Shown here: piece by piece, positions 23,400 through 35,200 of the stretch
Layout of the letters: each line of letters starts with the position of its first letter
Position numbering within the stretch: the stretch's first letter is position 1
Source: Stratiolaelaps scimitus
Taxonomy: Eukaryota; Arthropoda; Arachnida; Mesostigmata; Laelapidae
Direction of reading: 5' to 3'
DNA: 64,000 nucleotides
Assembly: GCA_019614645.1 (NCBI GenBank)
Contig: JABWDB010000006.1
Span: 8,866,001-8,930,000 of the forward strand
The notes under the pieces: model-generated
The model's input: the letters and a program-made list of their open reading frames with translations, nothing else
The model's database searches: none
What the model was told of the DNA's origin: nothing
Program-made: the position numbers and the translations under genes

Positions 23400-24500
23400 A
23401 ACATTGATCGTTTGTACGTATGTATATGATAAGATGACAGCTGGACGATCAGAAGGAGAAACTATAGAAATCCTGAGACAAATAGAAAACCAACCAGAGG
23501 TCACTTATAATCCGCTAAACTTCCTCTTAGGCTTACAAATTGAAAGAAACTCAAAACCCAGCATATCTGTAAACCAATGAAAGTGTATTAGCGATATCTC
23601 AAAATCATTCAATATTGAATGAATGCAAACCAGCAACAGTACCAGCTGACGTGTATCTATACCTAGAAATATCAGAGAAAGCATCACAACAACAATGACC
23701 GTATCGTGAGATTATAGGCGCCCTTCGCCTATCTCGCAATGGGAACTCGATATGATATTGTGGAAAGTACCCAAAAAGAACAGCACAATTGTCTTCTATA
23801 TGCACACATATGTTATGAAATGTTGTGTAGGTTACGCACACATAGCACGCACTTGTCTTATGTGCGAGGCACAGGCAGGGAGGGCTCGCAAACGTTCCCG
23901 AGAGCCTTCACGCCTTCGAGGCCGGCCCTCCCCCTCATGTTAGGCAATGCTCTCTCCATCCACATGCCCAAAATTGTGTATGCGTGTCTAGTAATAAAAT
24001 TCTCTTGGCCTGCCGTCGATTTGCCTAGAAGAGTGAAGTGCAGTGGACATGCAAGTGAAAAACATCGGACAGCAGCCATGAGGACATACAGGACATACAC
24101 CTGATCATGGTACGCACATTTCTCACATGAATGCAAAGAAAATCTACAGGTATTTTCAGATTAGGAATATGCAGAAGGGATACCTCGACCGGGTGATCAA
24201 CAACAGGATCGCTGATCAAACGCCAGGGAGGCGCAGTGCTCTGGCGCATCAATAACTTGGTTGACCCATAACTACTCAAAGCACTTGACCATCATGAATC
24301 TCCCACTCTACAAGTATAATAGACAACCAGTCATCGATGCAATTAATATAAAATCCTCGATTTTATCGTAGAACAAAACGTATCGAAATAAAATACTTCT
24401 TCATTAGAGAATTAATTAAGGACGAGCAACTCTCTGAAAAATATATATACAAAATCACTAGGAACGATTATAGCGACTGATAAAATTATCAGGGCTCTCG
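23400..24500 (+). pseudogene. copia RT C-terminal and RNase H-like remnants
   Basis: The 23314-23580 frame ends LNFLLGLQIERN followed by SKPSISVNQ, matching the copia F-L-G-I-x-I-E ... L-x-Q segment. About 23700 reads YREIIGAL, the YR.L.G.L.Y block. About 24386-24450 encodes RIEIKYFFIRELIKDEQLSE, the KHIDIxYHFIREx block near the Pol C-terminus. Most intervening RNase H sequence is unrecognisable. Confidence 0.55.
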
Positions 24501-25195
24501 CAAAAATAGTCACAATGTTAATAGGTAATAATAATGTACGATAATGCATATGCATATGATAAACACGTTACATACGAGGATTGTGGAGCAAACTACATAC
24601 AAACAAAAATCGAGCTGCTCTATCACCGAAACGAAGCGAGATATATTCCTAACAATATGTGAACAGTCGATAGAGACATGCAAAAAAGACGCATCTATGT
24701 ATACCGTATCATCTACGCATGCAACCAAATATCTCGACCACGGGAGACCAAAGTATAAGGACACAGTACGAAGAAAAACATTGTGCAAAGAAAAAAAAAC
24801 CGAAACGCCATGCATAGCGTGGATAGTTAGCTGTGTAGTGCAGTCTTACTGCAAGTACCGATGCGATCATATGTATAAACACATACAAATGCTATGTGAA
24901 GAGACTGAACAATAACTAGGTTATGCGCGCATCCCTCAGCAAGGAGAAGATAATCCCTACCATGGCACAGTGGTTAATGTACAGGAGGATGAAGAAACAC
25001 TATCGAACAACTAAGAACATAACTACAATATGATTGTGATGAGGCAAACATTTATTATAAAACAATATAGCATGGAATGTATAATTTATGTATCCAACTA
25101 TATACAAATCATCCGTCCGATCATCGAGAAACGACGTCGAATTGCCACCTCCGGTTGCACCAACGATGGACAATCTTCCATTCGTCTGAAGAGAA

Positions 25196-25812
25196 CTACT
25201 TGTGCTCGAGCCGAATGGTTACTTCCACGGCAAAATCTAGCCGAGAATCTAGAACAGCCGTTTCCGCCACGAGGCACCGGGAGGCGCCAACCTCCCAACA
25301 GACCGTCACTCCCTTGAGCGGCCTGCACACAAACTCGTTCAGGTCGATCCTCACAGGCCGACCCCGGATCTCTCCAGGATTCAGATTAAGGAACCCGACA
25401 GAGGTCGAAGGTTGTTCTCCGTCTCGCTCCGGGTGCTGGTAGCGACGTGCGGGGATGCCGCTGTCGTCGCCGCCGTCGAGCAGACGGACGCGACCGTTGT
25501 GTTCAATTTACCGGGAATCTTCCGACCTAGTTGAGTCAACCGCACCACCAGCGCCACGATCACCAGCACAGCCACCACTGAGCCGATGGTTGGGGCCACG
25601 CGCCAGGAGCCTCCACGAGGCCTCCTGAACTTGCTCCGGCTTGGCCGCCTTGGCTGGGACCCACGCCCAAACGCCAGCACTCGCAACTCGTGCTGACTGT
25701 CTCCAACTCTCCGATCGGGATCTCCCTTGAACTTGGTGGAGGCTCCGGACGCACTGCCTAAACGGGAGTTGACTGATCGTCGAAGCGACCTAGGGAATTG
25801 TGAACAACTCAT
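25196..25812 (-). CDS. Antisense ORF pair with a membrane segment inside the copia cluster
   Basis: A frame from the ATG at 25812 is very basic for about 80 residues (RRPSRSKFRRPRGG) and then has a clear membrane helix, PTIGSVVAVLVIVALVVRLT, followed by LGRKIPGK. It stops at 25381. From about 25525 a second frame, offset by one indel, continues to a TAG at 25196-25198 with protein-like content: DGGDDSGIPARRY, LNPGEIRGRPVRIDLNEFVC and RLDFAVEVTIRLEHK. This suggests one type II-like membrane protein, broken by a frameshift or spliced. It is GC-rich beside AT-rich copia sequence. No family is recognised; it could be a captured or invaded host exon. Confidence 0.4.
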
Positions 25813-26158
25813 TCTCTGGACCCTCACTTTCGTTCAGACTGTAATACCCCACTTCAGATCTGGTTTTTGGAGGAGTTAACATATTAAAAATAAGTCGATG
25901 ACCGAACTCTACTAGACGGAGATCAATCTGTGACACCACTCATGCTCTACATACCCTTATATAATCGTAATCACACCCACAATATGTGAATTTAATCACA
26001 TCCAGATATAAACGGTAACATGAGTAAAGAAGCTAACATGATATCTAGACTGCACAACATGTCAAATGAAAGCTGAATCAAAGCAGATCTAATTGCATCA
26101 AACGAAAACATGAAACATTAGAATTGAAAAGGTTAACCGCAATCGGAAACAGAGAGGC

Positions 26159-26491
26159 TGACGACGATCGATGGTAACTTGATGATTACACCAAGAGTCG
26201 TCTATTGTCTCCTCTTTGCACAGATAAGATCAAATTAGCAAAGATAAGATCAAATTAGACTATATAAGTGTTGTGTCATGGCAAAAAATAATTGTACTTC
26301 GAGGTCCACGGGCTACCGACCAAACTCAAGGACCACACGTACAAACACTGGGAAAACACCACACTATAATGACTTGGACCCACCCAAAAAAAACCCTGTT
26401 GCTCAGCACAAACTGAGGTGATCTCACTTCAAGTAGCAGCAGCCCATTCCTAAGTTATCGACTAGGCTAGTGAAACAAGGCTCCCAAAATT
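26159..26491 (+). repeat. Right LTR of copia cluster
   Basis: Starts TGACGACGATC and shares GGTAACTTGATGATTACAC, CCACACGTACAAACACT-like and GGCTAGTGAAACAAGGCTCC blocks with the left LTR. About 130 bp containing the TATA and AATAAA region is missing, so this copy is internally deleted. Confidence 0.7.
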
Positions 26492-26561
26492 CTAAAGATT
26501 CTCTTAGGTTGTAATTATCCCGACATCTCTCATCAGTAGTCATCCGGATTCATACCGATAA

Positions 26562-26720
26562 ATGTCTGACGAAGATGAGAAGGGCTCGGAGCCTTTCAGC
26601 CGCAAGCTAAAGTTTAAAGGTTTCAGTTATCTATCTGTGTAATATGGCAAACATAATGTGAACCTAAGGAAAATACTAACTGGCGACAGGATAGGATCAG
26701 TTTTAAGGCAATATTTCAGC
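26562..26720 (+). pseudogene. Second copia Gag N-terminus, following the right LTR
   Basis: An ATG at 26562 opens MSDEDEKGSEPFSRKLKFKG, then, past an in-frame stop, HNVNLRKILTGDRIGSVL. This matches the copia Gag N-terminal pattern KFxGxNYxxWxxxMxxIL. Its place about 70 bp after an LTR is where a Gag start should be, so the right LTR is shared with a second, truncated copy. Confidence 0.5.
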
Positions 26721-27573
26721 CCGGCCTATAACGGTAATTGTTTAACAATTACAAGTGAACAACACACAAAGAGACATAGTGGTCCAGCAGTAACAAAAAG
26801 TACTCCAGCATTACACAAACATACATAGAGTGGAATAGTTGTACGTCTCAATACATCAGCTTTACACACCGTAGGATGATTTAGAAGCAGGATCCTTCGG
26901 TCGTTATTTCTCTGTATTGTCACCGCCGTCTCTGGCTGTGGTCATACACGGCAGGGAGGCGTCATTATGGCAGTCGGACACTGCCGTGCCGGTTCGTCCG
27001 GCTAAGCACCCCATTCTGCCGGCAAAAGGCTGTCATATTTCTTGTTCTTCCGTAATAGTCAGCCATAAGCTTCAACGGCAGGCAAAAGCAATGCCAGCAG
27101 AAGTAGTGGCTGTGTCGTTGTTGCCGTCTTGTCGTCGTCAATTCTCAGCCTTCTTGCGGGAAGGGTTCTGAGGAGGAGTGGGAAATGGTCGGAGCTGCAG
27201 GGAACGTCGCGATGGCAGCAATTGCAAGATTATGGTTGCCTGCTCAAGATATATGCATCACCAGGTGCCAATCAACAGGGTGGTTGGCGTTCGTTTCTGT
27301 CTCCACTGACTTAGTCCTCTTCTGCAAAGCTCGGAGTTTCGCGGAGTTTCATGCAAAGGCTAGCTATGGGCCCGATATATCCGTTCACAACGAAACGGCT
27401 ATGGCTCTGCGAGATTCAACCACCTTGATATTATTTTGTTCGAGCGCTGCCACTGGATGGCTTTTCTAGGAAAACCGAAGGAAAGACGTAGGCCTACAGT
27501 CGGATAAGCTCCACAAACCTACTCGTGGGCACAACTCGAAGTCAATTTCTCAGGCTGAACCGTCGATATAGTA
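26721..27573. other. Stretch without recognised gene
   Basis: Two overlapping plus-strand frames (26917-27171 and 27185-27469) contain hydrophobic stretches but no domain. No splice signals were convincing. Confidence 0.45.
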
Positions 27574-28550
27574 GGTTGATTCATAAGTTCCCGCGCTTTT
27601 TTCTTAAGGAAAACCAGCCCTTTTCGAGCACACTATACAAACCATTTAATGTCTGATGTACTCTCCACCACTATTTACAACCTCCTCAAACCTCTCAGCC
27701 AATTTTTTATGCCGGCTCGCCAGAATTTTTCACTTTTGCTTGCGAAGAAGGTCTTGACCCACATTTTGAGACCCTCTTCACTGTCAAACGTATGACCACT
27801 AAGATTGTTTGCCAGCAAACAGAGGAGATAGTAGTCTGTCGGGGCAAGGTCCAGCGAATACGGTGAGCTCAAAAAACCTCCCATTGAAGCTCTTGGGGAG
27901 CCTCCTTGACGATTTTAGCGATGTGGGGCCTGGCTTTGCCGTGCAGTAGGATGACTTGGCCTTGTTTCCCGGGTATTTTGTCGCCCAAAGCTTAATCTAC
28001 TCTATACAACTAGATAAACCGAAAACTCCTTGTTGACCGTTTTTTACTCTCAAGGATTTCCCAGTAAGCCGCTTTTCTTTGTTTTTTTTCGCTCAATTCA
28101 AGCGAAAGCCAACACCCAAGTTTTTGTACAAGTCCCACCGAATTAAGGTCCATCGGAACGGCCAATGGTTGCCATCAGACGAAGATGATCGGCCAGAACG
28201 GGGCGCATCCGCCACATCCAAAACGCCAAATTTGAACTAGGCAAACCATTCTTGAGCTCTCGTTATACTAATAGAGTCCGCACCGTACACAGACCATATG
28301 TCCCGAGTTGCCTCGGCAGCTTTTTGGTTTCGGCCAAAGGCGACGAAGAGCAGGTGTCGAAAATGCTCTTTTCTCCACCTAGAACATCCATGTTTGCAGC
28401 CGCAAATTGATTGTATCTTGGCTCCACCTTAGAACACGATTGTCTAGAGGAGTGGAAGCGTTTTCGAACGCTATATCGAAGTAAATAAACGGAGAAGGTA
28501 AAAGTGGAAAGGGGAATGGCAAAAAAAGCGCGGGAACCTGTGAACCAACC
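27574..28550 (-). mobile_element. Internally deleted mariner element
   Basis: The ends are inverted repeats: left GGTTGATTCATAAGTTCCCG continuing CGCTTTTTT, and right, reversed, GGTTGGTTCACAGGTTCCCG continuing CGCTTTTTTT. TA dinucleotides flank both sides (27572-27573, 28551-28552), the mariner target duplication. The element is 977 bp against about 1.3 kb for intact mariners. Confidence 0.88.
27640..28440 (-). pseudogene. mariner transposase remnant
   Basis: The N-terminal part reads AAEATRDIWSVYGADSISIT, then AQEWFA and DVADAPRSGRSSSSD, the HTH and linker of mariner transposase. Later come ILLHGKARPHIAKIV, where the second catalytic Asp (normally HDNARPH) is Gly, and SPYSLDLAPTDYYLL, which retains the third catalytic Asp of D,D34D, then FFASKSEKFWRAGIKNWL. 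Stops, frameshifts and a missing central part including the first catalytic region make it non-functional. Confidence 0.85.
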
Positions 28551-29354
28551 TAAAACATTTTACATTGATTCGATTAAGCCCATCTTAACTTTAGTTACTT
28601 TCATTACTCGTAGTTATTCTCACTGCAAGTGCAGGTGGATACCGAAACCATGGTCTGCGCCACCCTAAGTTGAACTTCCCTGATCGAACTTGTTGACCTG
28701 CGTTGATTATGTAACGCTTGCTGCAGATCAATGCAATCGAGCAATTCACCCTTGTACCACGATGTCGAGATTCTATTCGGCCATCAAGCAGAAGATTCCC
28801 GAATTCGTCACATTTGCGAAACTCTCAAAGCGATAACCTGATTAACGCGGTCTCTGAAAACAGCGCCATCCTATAACAACGCTCGTACTTGCATCTAATG
28901 TGCGCTTCGATTTTATCACATTGAGGGCAAATTTCTGGTAAACTTTGCTCTAAAGGCTAACGCAGGCTGTTACAACAATAAGAAACTAGTCGTTGAAACG
29001 TATGCAACACGTGTACCTATTGAAACGTATCTGACCATTTCCAAATTTTCATGTGGAATAATAATAATAATAATGAGTGAGCTCATTTAGTTACAGAGGT
29101 GCGTAAGACCATTATAACATTCCTTCTTGTGAATAGCTATCGCAGGAAAGATTCCGCCCAGCCAACACGGGGCGACGGGAGGTCCCTGCGTAGATGAGAG
29201 TCTATTTGAGAAATACGGTGCGGCCCAGCGGGTGTTTTTTTCTCAGATTTTATATAGATATTTTTTTATTGCATATGTTATATACGTTATCTGGGCATAC
29301 TGGACTGTTCCAGGCTACAGTTGAACGATGCGTATCATGCTTTTTGATCTTTAT

Positions 29355-29379
29355 TTATATATATATATATATATATATA
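29355..29379. repeat. (TA)n microsatellite
   Basis: About 12 TA units. Confidence 0.88.
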
Positions 29380-29865
29380 CAAGGCCATGGGCATTCCTCT
29401 ATACAGCATGTTGGGGCTTGCAGTGGTGAGATATTCACTAGTTAATGCGGGCCCAGTTGTAATACTATCGGATACATCAACGGTCCCCTATAGTTCAGCG
29501 CCCGCACAGTTCATCGATCGAGTCGACATGAAATGACCTTGTGATCTTATGATATACACACAGAGTGAGAGAGAGAGAGAGACAGAGAGAGCAGATAAAA
29601 CGCAGCGTGTTTGGCCAGTCCTGTTTGCCCGAGTTCCGGTCGTGCACACGAAACAATCTGAGATTGCATCTTGTTGCTGGGAAAACATCAGTCGTTTCTG
29701 AGACTGAGCCGTCTTGAACCGCTGTTTCTGAGTTTGCGAAACGAATTATACTAAGTAAATTGCCTTAAATAAATTGTTTTCGAACATTTCAAAAATCTAG
29801 AAAACGGGAAACCGAGAACTTGAAGATAAATTGAAATCGGCTCCATCGACGGGGGAGTGTAATGA

Positions 29866-29975
29866 GTGTAAAGCTTTATTGATTTATTAAAGGAACTGCA
29901 TACAATGCTTATTTTCCCTTAATGTCATGCAACAGGATTCGAACCTGTGGGGGGTTGAGCATAGCTCGCGGAAGA
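29866..29975 (-). repeat. SINE family B copy
   Basis: GTAAAGCTTTATTGATTTATT, then AAAGGAACTGCATACAATGC, then a B-box-like reverse complement CAGGTTCGAATCCTG. Order and orientation match the fuller copy at 32971-33119. Confidence 0.7.
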
Positions 29976-31552
29976 GTTTTCCTATCACAATTTCATAGAA
30001 CGTTCACGGTTATGTAAGGCCTAACAACGCTGCATATTATCTCTTTATAGATTTTACCACTCCTATTAAGTAGGTACGTGTCCTGAGGAAGGGTTGACTA
30101 ACGACTTCTAACTCGTCTATGAACAGGTTTGACTGTGTACGAGCATGTCGTTTGGCTGCTCCTATAGGGGGTCCAGATTAGGGCAAAATGCTGGGGACGT
30201 ACGTTCGGCCACATGGAGAATGCATTTCCTCTAGCTCACGAGAAAAATGAAATGTCTTTGTTGTGTCATTCCTGTGGCTATTTCTCGTGGGACATATTCA
30301 AGTGGACGTCGCCATGTTGCATGATTGATTGTTCTCCTTGGGGACAGGCGTTCGATCAAGGCATAACGACGGGTGTCCTCTCACCAACATAAGATAAACC
30401 CACCCACCGAGCAGTGTTCGTTTCAGATGATGACGATTCTTCGCTCCAAAATGTCCATCATTATATTATATTTACATGTTGATCGCATCGTCAACATTCG
30501 TACCCATCTCTGTTCCTCGGCTAAACAGCATAACGCACAAAGGGCTTCAGAAGCGTCACGTTCAAACAGTTTGTCCGATATCATTAATCACATCTAGCAT
30601 GCAGATAGCTGCAGTTAGGCCTGTATCTTCATCGTTGGTATGAGATTCGATGGAGCTGGCTGGCATACGTGTAGACCTGATTCAGGAGTGTCGTCACCAG
30701 ACAGTTGGCTGGCTGCCTCGCTGATCTAATACCGAAACTGCGAACTATACAAGTATTATCAGGGAGAGTACCTCATTAGTGAAAAGCAAGTCTTGTAAAT
30801 GTATCCCTCGTATTTCGCAATTCCTACCTCTTAGCTTTATAATGAACTTTATTTTAAGTATTTCAATCACGCTCTATGCAGGCTCATCCACTTCGCTCTG
30901 CTGTCCTAACTATGCAGGATGGTAATTTCAGCTTCCAAGTAATCCTTTTCTGATTGATCATCGTTTCACGACAAGACGACATATCACTATATAGATGAAG
31001 CATTAATTGATAATGGCAAGCAGTATCATTGACTCAAAAGGCAAGGAGACAAGCTTGTCATTTATACAAGGAGTTTAATCGACAAACGAACGATCGAATC
31101 ACTTCAGAGGCTCTGCATCTTTCATCTTGCAGAGAAATCGATCATACACAGTGGTATGGGCATGTCTACAGGATAACTCAGTGACTTAGCTCTCAGTATG
31201 CTATCTGAGGCTCCCGTCTACATGAGTTGTTATGTAGGCGGAACATTCAATCGATTAGGATGAGATCACCCACACATGCATACACACGCACCTTAACTGC
31301 AATAAGGTTGGAATGTCTCACGAAAATATCTCGCTAATTCCCCGTGGGGAAACGCCTGTTTCTATTATATCACGCTCGCTTATATAGCTTCGTTATATTT
31401 AACGTTACCGTTGTAGCCCTGGACTATATATATATATATATTTACATACATACATGTGAATATCTGTTCTACCAGCTATGGCATGGTATAATTGTATACG
31501 CAAATAGGGCATACACGATTCAATGGTAGCAAATTCAAATCATTAATTGCAT

Positions 31553-31603
31553 GATATATATATATATATATATACACATATATATATATATACCTATATA
31601 TGT
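31553..31603. repeat. (TA)n microsatellite, compound
   Basis: TA runs broken by CACA and CC. Confidence 0.85.
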
Positions 31604-31867
31604 GCTAACATGTTAGTGTCGATTTGCAATTTTGTTTCCATCCCCGACTTCGGCTTCTGACGACGCTACCAGACATAGCCATTGCATAGCAGAGGCAAAG
31701 ACATCTCTAGTCACGTGAGAGTTGATTATGAATACCAAGGTCAATTAGAAAGTTAACGAATATTAATAGACGCTAGGAATACTAGATACATGTTTCACAA
31801 TGTCATTAGATATTCATTATATCTGAATATGATTAGATAGAATTTTGTACAGCTATCACTAACTACC

Positions 31868-31935
31868 ATATATGAGAGCTTAAGCATTGTAAAATTGCAG
31901 CTCCTTTAATAAGCCCATAAACCTTCAGCTTTACC
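31868..31935 (+). repeat. SINE family B tail
   Basis: GAGCTTAAGCATTGTAAAAT, TGCAGCTCCTTTAATAAGCC and AGCTTTACC match the tail at 22636 base for base over most positions. Confidence 0.75.
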
Positions 31936-31987
31936 ATGCACTGTTGAGTCGCCGGTTACAGCCGTATGTGAGTTTTATCTACATCGA

Positions 31988-32248
31988 ATGAACATTGTCG
32001 TCAGCTACGGTGTCGACTCCCGACACCAAGTTGTCAATTGGCACCGTTTGTCAAATGCAGTGATGCGAAGGACAAAACCTCCTCGATACAGTCGTTCGAA
32101 TGTTCTGCTCATGACTGATCCCGACGTCACCACCAACTTATTAAATGTTGACCCGCCTATTATGACCGACCACTCTGTGTTCGAGGTCGCGGATTTGTTG
32201 TCCTCCGAAAGGAGATTAAAGTACAAGAAAATGCAGTACGAATATTAA
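31988..32248 (+). pseudogene. LINE endonuclease C-terminal relic
   Basis: The frame ends with LLMTDPDVTTNLLNVDPPIM followed by TDHSVFEVADLLSS. This resembles the end of a LINE apurinic endonuclease domain (D-L-V-x-T-x-P ... V-x-P-x-x-x-SDHxxVxF), in which the SDH motif is catalytic; here it is TDH. It stops shortly after. Possible downstream remnants to about 32640 are too degraded to assign. The match is short, so the call is tentative. Confidence 0.4.
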
Positions 32249-35200
32249 ATGAAATTACGGGAAAAAAACAACAACAACAGAAAAAGGACCAGTCGCGAAT
32301 TACAACGCATCTGCAGGTCATCGTTGAGCCATTCGTTGGTCAGTGACTGTCATGGAGTCAATGAATGGCGTTCGTATTGAACTTGTTGACTATTCCATTG
32401 TCACATAGAGAAGTTCACTTCTCGGGCAGACAACCACTGTCTCCTTCGTATCACTCATCGATACACACATAGCTCGTTTGGAAATACGCCTTAATGACTT
32501 GTCCATTCAAAGTAGGACTAAAAAAGTTATAAAGCGGTATAGGATTCTGACCGAAACGAATTCTCACGAAGAGGCCAGCTTCTTCTACTACTTCTTTCGT
32601 TCTGCCAACAGAACACTTAAAGGATCGGATTTTTTTAAGTGTCTCCGCCGGCTATGTCCAGAGTGTCCACGTTCAACACGTCTTTCTGATCCGACGTTAG
32701 AGGGGTCAGATCAGCCTCATGTATCCACTCCCTCTGTCTCTCCAATCTATCGTGAACGCGTTGAAACTGCCTCGCCTGATCGAGGTCTTTTTTCTCGGAG
32801 TTAAAAATATTATATATGGGTTATTAGGCTCAATGATCAAGTTTAAGTGCAGTTATACCGAGCCGTTGAAACTTCTGTTCAAACTAATATATAATAATAA
32901 TAGACGAAGCCGGCTAACAGCAAATCGCTGTTAGCAAACTGCTTGAGTCACTCCTGGATAAGCAACTCTGGGTAAAGGTAAAGCTTTATTGGTTTATTAA
33001 AGCAGTTGTAATTTTACAACGCTTAAGCTCCCTTATATAGCACGCAACGGGGCTCGAACCCGCGGCCTCTGGCTTTCGACAGCTAGACGCTTAGCCGTCC
33101 AAGTCACCGCGCTGACAAGCGGCATGTGAGCAGTAAAATTAAGCCTTTTGCGATTTTGGCGTCATTTGTACGGTTCATTATTAGCACAATGAAAGGTCCA
33201 TTTCTCATTAGTACCGTCTGGAATTGGCGCACCAACACCATCTCCACAGATGTCCAGGACCGATAATCAGATTGGTTGCCCCTGTCGCCGACGACGACAA
33301 TTGAACGTCCTTTTGCGAACGATGCCTGTAGATCACTTCAGTTCAACATCGGCATAAGCAAGCCAGCTGCGCTCCAACATTCTAACCCCTTGTAGGTGTC
33401 GCTTGGCCGGGCAGCCAGCCAGTCAGTCGGAGGCCGCAGACCGCCGCCAGCTGCGAGCGAACAACACAAGCCCATGAGTCCACAAGACCGACCGATCTAC
33501 AGACTGAGTGAGTGAGCGAGCCAGTGAGTGTCATTCTCATTGGCACCAAATCCCACTGATCCCTTGCTCGTCCTCGCCTAATCCACTTTGTCGCCACAGC
33601 CCCCCCCCCCCCCCACCACGGACTGCACAATCTCTGCCGGGGACGTCGCAGTCGACGGCCGACGTACAGCTGCCGCTTCTGCTACTGCGGTTTCTGTTCG
33701 CAGCGAACTACCCATTCGAGCGCAGACCTTCATGGCCTTCGAAACCACAAAGAGGTGGCTGGCGAGTCGTATCGCCTTCCTGACAGCTTGGCCGCGTGCG
33801 CGAGGGCGGGACAACCTTAAATCTCAGCGGCTTAAAGTTTGTCTTTAGCAGCCCGGAACTCATTTATGTGCTCTGTAAGTGGCATGGATATGCATACAGA
33901 GGTAAGTGGCTCGTAGAGATCCAATATAAATAGATGAATAGATGGATAGGTACGCAGATGGACGGACATAGGAAACTTTGAAAAAGAAATCTGCGCTCCC
34001 ACTCAGGTGAATAGCAGCGTGTAACGTTGAGACAAAGCTAATTTCAGCTTCGAACCCCTTTTTTTTAACTTACCTTCCAGCGCATAATGTGTACATAAGT
34101 GTGCTGACTTTTATCAGCAGAAACATATCACGCCGGTCTCTGACGCGGCTGCTCGCCGCGATCGTGGACCGAGTTATCTATCACGGACACTTGAACACGA
34201 AAACATCGTCGAGAGTTGACTGCTTCTGCTCTGGTAATTCAATCGCTTGAAATGTTGGCTCAACAGATCCGAAGGGATATTTTCCTTGTAAGAAATGCGG
34301 AAATGAAACCTGTCAACAAATTCAGTTCGAAATCCGCCATATGACGGGTCAATCATCAGTTCTGTTGTCAGCGTTTTAAACGCTCGATGAATTACGTTCC
34401 CTCTGTGTAGAATGTTTTCTAAAAAAAACATAAAACTCATATCCTGTTTATTTCGGGAATATCTGAAAAGGATCGTCCCATGTGCATATACATGTACTCA
34501 TTCACAACAATAACCTATTGCAGCATAATCTGCCGCTAATTAGCAAAGATTGCCTTAATATTTCCTTTTCCTCTCTCTCGCTCTCCCTCTCTCTCTCACT
34601 TCAAAGACACTAATGTAGTGCTACACGAGCAACTGCACACAGGGGGCCGCCCCCATTTGAACGAGGTATGACAGCGATGATTGAGTAGCACGGAGAAGGC
34701 GTCTACCGATCTCGAATCATGGATCCATCATTCGGAAATGGCTGGTTTGAGGAGACACAGCCAAACGAAAGGCAAACGAGAGACGGGGTAGGCCGCAAGG
34801 GGATGTCGGGCGGCAAATTTCTGATACTGACGCCACGGACGTCGCCCTTCTAGGTAATTGCTCAACATGTCAATTCATCCTTACATACCGAGAGAGAGAG
34901 AGAGGGAGCGTGTGCTATTACCATAACCGAAAACGGTAGCTTTGACTAAACGCGTGTCACTACTGTTGAATTTACGGGCTGGGGCGTGAGAGTAGAGGTG
35001 GTGGTGTAATATCTCATGGTTACCAATTCGGCATATATTATGTAATGCTGTAAATTATATTGTGTAATGCTCCCCCGCTGCTAAATTTACTCCGTTTCTG
35101 AAATGGGGGCACTGTGACCGTTGAGGTGGATAAGACTGTTGTACCGGAAAGCAGGCGAGCAGCGTTTACGGAGCCTGCCAATTTAGACCCTATAGAATAA

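Larger units (their letters stand above)
20307..26491 (+). mobile_element. Degenerate, rearranged Ty1/copia LTR retrotransposon
   Basis: LTR-like sequences bound an internal region with copia-order pieces: Gag middle (20942-21250), aspartic protease (21500-21855), RT start (22900-23052), more RT with CKPNKALYGLTQEPRC (about 23265-23325), an RT continuation ending LLGLQIERN (about 23520), an RNase H/tail-like block (about 24386-24450) and a further KNRAALSPKRSEIY-like block (about 24605). A purine-rich GGAAACAGAGAGGC lies directly before the right LTR, as a polypurine tract should. Integrase could not be recognised. Stops, frameshifts, an inversion and nested insertions make it inactive. Confidence 0.75.
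28551..31867. other. Non-coding stretch
   Basis: No gene seen. TA arrays lie at 29355-29379, 31423-31441 and 31553-31603, (GA)n at about 29563-29592 and (AAT)n at about 29057-29075. Confidence 0.5.

Noticed and set aside
33037..33115. A tRNA gene on the minus strand
   Set aside because: A and B boxes are good, but the acceptor stem does not pair and the 3' flank is the family B SINE tail found in several other places.
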